This document shows, one piece after another, positions 60,310-64,000 of a stretch of DNA of 64,000 bases. Under the pieces are notes generated by a model. It was not told the origin of the DNA and did not search any database. It worked only from the letters and a program-made list of their open reading frames with translations. How positions within the stretch are numbered: the first letter of the stretch is position 1; every line of letters begins with the position of its first letter. The DNA comes from Liberibacter crescens BT-1 (GTDB taxonomy: Bacteria > Pseudomonadota > Alphaproteobacteria > Rhizobiales > Rhizobiaceae). The position numbers and the translations under genes are program-made. The stretch is taken from assembly GCF_000325745.1 (NCBI RefSeq), contig NC_019907.1, positions 248,001 through 312,000 of the forward strand. The letters run 5' to 3'.

Positions 60310-61999
60310 ACATATGAAAAAGCACAAGGAACTGTTATTTTTGCCGCTTGGTGGCCTTGGAGAAATCGGTATGAATATGATGCTCTATGGATACGGGACG
60401 CCAGAAGAACGTGAATGGATAATGGTTGATTGTGGCGTTTCTTTTGCAGGAAATGATTTTCCTGGTGTTGATCTTATTTTCCCTGATATTAGTTTTCTTA
60501 TCAATGAAAATCAGATCCTTAAAGCAATTATTATTACACATGCACATGAAGATCATTTTGGGGCTATTATTGATTTATGGTCTACTCTTGATGCACCTGT
60601 TTATGCATCTCCTTTTGCTATTGGACTTTTAGAAGCTAAACGCGCTTATGATCGTATTCCAATAGATATTCCTATAACTTCTTTTAAGGCTGGTGATTGT
60701 ATTAATATAGGTCCTTTTTCAATTGAAGCAGTTCAAGTTAATCATTCTATTCCAGAATCAATGGCATTAATCATTAAGACGCCATTAGGGAATATTCTTC
60801 ATACAGGCGATTGGAAAATAGATGATAGTCCAATACTTGGAGACGTAACTAATAAAGAGCGTTTTTGTGCATTAGGGGATGAAGGTGTTCTGGCTCTTAT
60901 GTGTGACTCCACAAATGCAATGCGAGAAAATTTGGTTTTTTCAGAAAAAGATGTTGAAAAAAGTTTGTATAATATTATTAAAAGCGCTTCAGGACGTGTT
61001 GCTATTACTATGTTTTCGTCTAATGTTGGTCGAATTTGTACTATTAGTAAAGTTGCTAAAGATTTAGGTCGTAGTGTTTTGCTCCTTGGTTCTTCTCTTA
61101 AACGTGTTATTAATGTTTCTAGTGATATCGGTTTGATAGAAGACATTGATTCATTTGTTCCAGAAGAGAATTTTGGGGATTTCCCTCGTGAAAAGCTTGT
61201 TGTTATTTTGACCGGTAGCCAAGGTGAGCCACGTTCTGCTCTTGCAAAGCTAGCACGCAAGGAATTGCGTAATGTAGCTTTGGCATCTGGTGATGTGGTT
61301 GTATTTTCTTCTCGCGCTATTCCTGGAAATGAAACGGCGATAAATTCAGTAAAAAATGCTCTTATTGAACAAGGAATTCAGATTATTAGTGAAGATAAGG
61401 ATACAGAATTTCCGGTTCATGTTTCTGGTCATCCATATCGTTATGAACTTCAGCAGATGTATAAATGGACACAGCCAAAAACAGTTGTTGCTATTCACGG
61501 GGAAGCTTCGCACTTAAGTGCTCAGAAGGAGTTGGCATTGAAATTTGGGGTTCCTAATGTGCCAAATGTACGTAATGGAGATATATTAAGGATTGCACCA
61601 GGGCCAGTTAAAGTAATAGATGAAGTTGTGCATGGGCGTCTTTTTAAAGATGGTTATTTGATTGGTGATCTTGAAGAGTTAGGGATTAGCAAGAGAAGAA
61701 AACTTTCTTTTGTTGGTCATCTAACGCTTAATCTTCTTTTAGATGATCTGTATGAGATTATTGGTCTTCCAGAAATTGTATCTGTTGGTTTGCCAACTTA
61801 TGACAATAATGGTGAAGAGGTTAATAAATTTTTGTTAAAGATTGTTTTTAGTACAATTAAAAAAATACCATCTTTGCGACGAAGGGATTTTGAAATGTTG
61901 CGACGGGCGATATCTTCTGCTTTGCGGTCTAATATAAAGCAATTTTGGGGAAAGAAGCCATTAGTAACAGTGTTTGTTAACAGAGGAGTACGTAATTAA
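60299..61999 (+). CDS. rnj: Ribonuclease J
   Basis: A metallo-beta-lactamase/beta-CASP ribonuclease with 5' exonuclease and endonuclease activity in rRNA and mRNA processing; 566 residues. Metal ligands are in HAHEDHFGAI, with further motifs HTGDWKID, MCDSTNA and, in the beta-CASP region, GHPYRYELQQM and AIHGEASH. The ATG at 60299 overlaps birA by 11 bases; ATG 60314 is an alternative. Methylmalonyl-CoA epimerase and DUF1467 genes that often follow rnj in rhizobia are absent. Confidence 0.94.
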   Translation: MKDEHMKKHKELLFLPLGGLGEIGMNMMLYGYGTPEEREWIMVDCGVSFAGNDFPGVDLIFPDISFLINENQILKAIIITHAHEDHFGAIIDLWSTLDAPVYASPFAIGLLEAKRAYDRIPIDIPITSFKAGDCINIGPFSIEAVQVNHSIPESMALIIKTPLGNILHTGDWKIDDSPILGDVTNKERFCALGDEGVLALMCDSTNAMRENLVFSEKDVEKSLYNIIKSASGRVAITMFSSNVGRICTISKVAKDLGRSVLLLGSSLKRVINVSSDIGLIEDIDSFVPEENFGDFPREKLVVILTGSQGEPRSALAKLARKELRNVALASGDVVVFSSRAIPGNETAINSVKNALIEQGIQIISEDKDTEFPVHVSGHPYRYELQQMYKWTQPKTVVAIHGEASHLSAQKELALKFGVPNVPNVRNGDILRIAPGPVKVIDEVVHGRLFKDGYLIGDLEELGISKRRKLSFVGHLTLNLLLDDLYEIIGLPEIVSVGLPTYDNNGEEVNKFLLKIVFSTIKKIPSLRRRDFEMLRRAISSALRSNIKQFWGKKPLVTVFVNRGVRN

Positions 62000-62156
62000 A
62001 AGTGCTGTATATAGTTGTTTTTGGATATTCAACTAAATTAGAGTAGCTTCTGTTCAGAAACTGGATTTAAAGTAGCTTAGAATAGTTACTGTTGATAATA
62101 GAGTTATTACAAGAACATTCAACAGATGATTGTGTTCATAAACTAGGAAACAAAGC

Positions 62157-63500
62157 ATGCGTATGTCCAGGTATTTTCTGCCTATTCTTAATGAAAACCC
62201 TAGAGATGCAGAGCTTATATCTCATAAGCTTATGTTGCGGACAGGTATGATACATCAGCATTCAAGAGGTATTTATTCTTTTTTACCGTTAGGTAAAAAG
62301 GTTTTAGATAAGGTTAATTCTATTATTCGACGGGAACAAAATCGTTCAGGCGCCATTGAACTTCTTATGCCAACATTACAGTCAGCTGAATTATGGCAAG
62401 AAAGTGGTCGTTATGATTCTTATGGAAAAGAAATGTTGAGATTCTGTGATAGGCACAATAGAGCAATGCTTTATGGTCCTACTAATGAAGAAATGATAAC
62501 GGATATTTTTCGATCTTATATTAAATCTTATAAAGACCTTCCATTAAATCTCTATCATATTCAAAGCAAATTTCGTGATGAGATCAGGCCACGTTTTGGT
62601 GTAATGCGTGCTCGTGAATTTCTTATGAAGGACGCCTATTCTTTTGATTTAACAAGAGAAAGTGCAGAACATTCTTATCATAAGATGTTTGTTTCCTATT
62701 TGCGGATATTTGATTGTATGGGATTAAAGCCAATAACTTTGCGAGCATCAACTGGTCCAATAGGAGGAGATTTAAGTCATGAATTTATTATTCTTGCAGA
62801 AACTGGTGAAACTGAGGTTTTTTGTTGTAAGGATTTTCTAGACTTTTCTATTCCAGTAGCGCAAACAGATTTTGATGACGTAGTTGCTTTAAAAAATATT
62901 GTTAATCAATGGACTTCTCTTTATGCTTCTACTTCAGATCTGCATGATGAAAGTATATTTAATGCTATTCCAGAAAAAAAACGTTTAATAACGCATGGTA
63001 TTGAGGTTGGCCATATTTTTTATTTTGGTACAAAATACTCTGAAGCAATGAATGCTAGAGTTAAAGGAGTAGATGGTAAAGAGCATTTTGTTCACATGGG
63101 ATCTTATGGAATTGGTGCAATGAGAATTATTCCTGCAATTATTGAAACTTCCTATGACAACAATGGTATCATTTGGCCTCCTTCTGTATCTCCTTTTGAT
63201 ATTTCGCTGATTAACTTAAAAGTGAAAGATAAGGAATGTAATGAAGCTTGTGAAAAGATTTATAATACACTCTCTAAATTTGGTAAGGAAGTATTGTTAG
63301 ATGATAAAGAAGATGGAGCAGGGGCGAAATTTGCAACGGCTGATTTGCTTGGATTTCCCTACCAAATCATTGTTGGGTCTCAGTTTAATATGTATAAAGA
63401 AGTTGAATTAAAGAATAGAAAAACAAGTTTTAGAGAAAAAATGTCAGTTGAAGCTGTCATTAATTATTTAACACAGAAAATAAATAATGAAGAAGCCTAA
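62157..63500 (+). CDS. proS: Prolyl-tRNA synthetase, short alphaproteobacterial type
   Basis: A class II aminoacyl-tRNA synthetase, 447 residues, without the editing insertion found in E. coli ProS. Class II motif 1 is around [20 protein letters not shown], motif 2 [21 protein letters not shown] and motif 3 [14 protein letters not shown]; a C-terminal anticodon-binding domain follows. AGGAAA lies 8 bases before the ATG. It charges tRNA-Pro such as the one at 2071-2148. Confidence 0.96.
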   Translation: MRMSRYFLPILNENPRDAELISHKLMLRTGMIHQHSRGIYSFLPLGKKVLDKVNSIIRREQNRSGAIELLMPTLQSAELWQESGRYDSYGKEMLRFCDRHNRAMLYGPTNEEMITDIFRSYIKSYKDLPLNLYHIQSKFRDEIRPRFGVMRAREFLMKDAYSFDLTRESAEHSYHKMFVSYLRIFDCMGLKPITLRASTGPIGGDLSHEFIILAETGETEVFCCKDFLDFSIPVAQTDFDDVVALKNIVNQWTSLYASTSDLHDESIFNAIPEKKRLITHGIEVGHIFYFGTKYSEAMNARVKGVDGKEHFVHMGSYGIGAMRIIPAIIETSYDNNGIIWPPSVSPFDISLINLKVKDKECNEACEKIYNTLSKFGKEVLLDDKEDGAGAKFATADLLGFPYQIIVGSQFNMYKEVELKNRKTSFREKMSVEAVINYLTQKINNEEA

Positions 63501-63512
63501 GGTAGATCTATC

Positions 63513-64000
63513 GTGGAAGTGATTGATAAGATAGGTATTGAAAAAAAAATTTCTATTACAGGACCATTTTCTAAATTTGAATGGATGATTGCTTGGCGTT
63601 ATTTACGTTCAAATCGTAATACAAAATTTATTTCGGTTATAGCAGGATTTTCATTCTTAGGAGTTATGCTTGGAGTTGCAACTTTAATAATAGTTATGTC
63701 CGTTATGAATGGATTTCGGTCAGATATAATTTCCCGTATTTTAGGCATTAATGGGCATATAATTGTTCAGCCGATAGATACAGCATTTAAAGACTATGAT
63801 TCTTTTTCAAAGAAGCTTTCTTCTATTCAAGGAATTAAGCTCGCTATTCCTTTAGTGGAGGGTCAAGTATTTGCTTCTGGAAAAAGTATTGGAGGTTCTG
63901 GAGCTTTAGTGCGTGGTATACGTAAAGATGATCTCTTAAAGTTGAATATTGTTTCTTCTAATATTGTTTCTGGAAAATTAACCGATTTTTATAGTGGAGA
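63513..64000 (+). CDS. lolC: Lipoprotein-releasing system permease LolC/LolE (partial, cut by window end)
   Basis: The frame from GTG at 63513 stays open to the window edge (about 162 codons). It reads a cytoplasmic FEWMIAWRYLRSNRNTKFIS head, one long hydrophobic helix (IAGFSFLGVMLGVATLIIVM) and a periplasmic start with VMNGFRSDIISRILGINGHI, the LolC/E hallmark. LolCDE moves lipoproteins from the inner membrane to LolA. It follows proS by 12 bases; AAGGTAG lies upstream, and a second in-frame GTG at 63519 is possible. lolD would be expected next. Confidence 0.9.
   Translation, partial: MEVIDKIGIEKKISITGPFSKFEWMIAWRYLRSNRNTKFISVIAGFSFLGVMLGVATLIIVMSVMNGFRSDIISRILGINGHIIVQPIDTAFKDYDSFSKKLSSIQGIKLAIPLVEGQVFASGKSIGGSGALVRGIRKDDLLKLNIVSSNIVSGKLTDFYSG

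Noticed and set aside
60799-61260. A 153-residue open frame on the minus strand
   Set aside because: It lies wholly inside rnj, in antisense; its residues are biased reverse complements of the real gene, and no ribosome site or family resemblance is visible.

Overview
The window is strongly AT-rich, densely coded alphaproteobacterial DNA with rhizobial gene order but many rhizobial neighbours missing. That combination (Rhizobiales-type operons, five scattered single tRNA genes, long spacers where genes are expected, an IalB-like protein, a degraded integrase) fits the 'Candidatus Liberibacter' lineage (Rhizobiaceae; citrus greening and zebra-chip bacteria and relatives). The species cannot be fixed from this sequence alone.

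Layout. (1) 0-9.9 kb: YihY-type membrane protein, DsbB, tRNA-Pro, GalU, ferredoxin-NADP reductase, NhaA, ribosomal protein L32, TldD, an IalB-like secreted protein and heme o synthase CtaB. (2) 10-18.3 kb: a ribB-aroC pair with aroC frameshifted, tadA, an RluB-like pseudouridine synthase with a long basic tail, rsmD, pmbA/tldE, a CysQ-like phosphatase, a higher-GC integrase remnant and a DUF4170 protein. (3) 18.3-31.2 kb: envelope and repair genes: waaA, a HAD hydrolase, lpxK, a DUF2093 protein and mutL, then the minus-strand run lptF-lptG-lptD-surA-pdxA-rsmA. (4) 31.4-43.9 kb: pepA-holC-ndk, a TadG-like von Willebrand A protein, sufE, an anion permease, tRNA-Leu, a DUF2336 protein, tRNA-Lys, a lipoprotein, ribF with a HAD-IIA phosphatase, and groES-groEL under a CIRCE operator. 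(5) 44-64 kb: tRNA-Val, tRNA-Asp, the complete 14-gene nuoA-N operon for respiratory complex I (nuoL frameshifted), then birA, rnj, proS and the start of lolC.

How the genes work together. WaaA and LpxK build Kdo-lipid A; LptF, LptG and LptD export it to the outer membrane, and SurA is the likely chaperone for LptD. NuoA-N feeds electrons from NADH to quinone, and CtaB makes heme o for a quinol oxidase encoded elsewhere. RibB and RibF serve flavin synthesis, which complex I and Fpr need. TldD and PmbA are the two halves of one peptidase, encoded about 7 kb apart.

Most noteworthy: two otherwise well-conserved genes, aroC and nuoL, are each broken by one extra T in a coding-strand T-run (T8 and T7). 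Removing one T from each restores a full-length product. This could be sequencing error, real decay, or slippage that still yields protein; the shared polarity makes it worth testing. I found no CRISPR array, rRNA operon, intact insertion sequence or clearly new multi-gene system.
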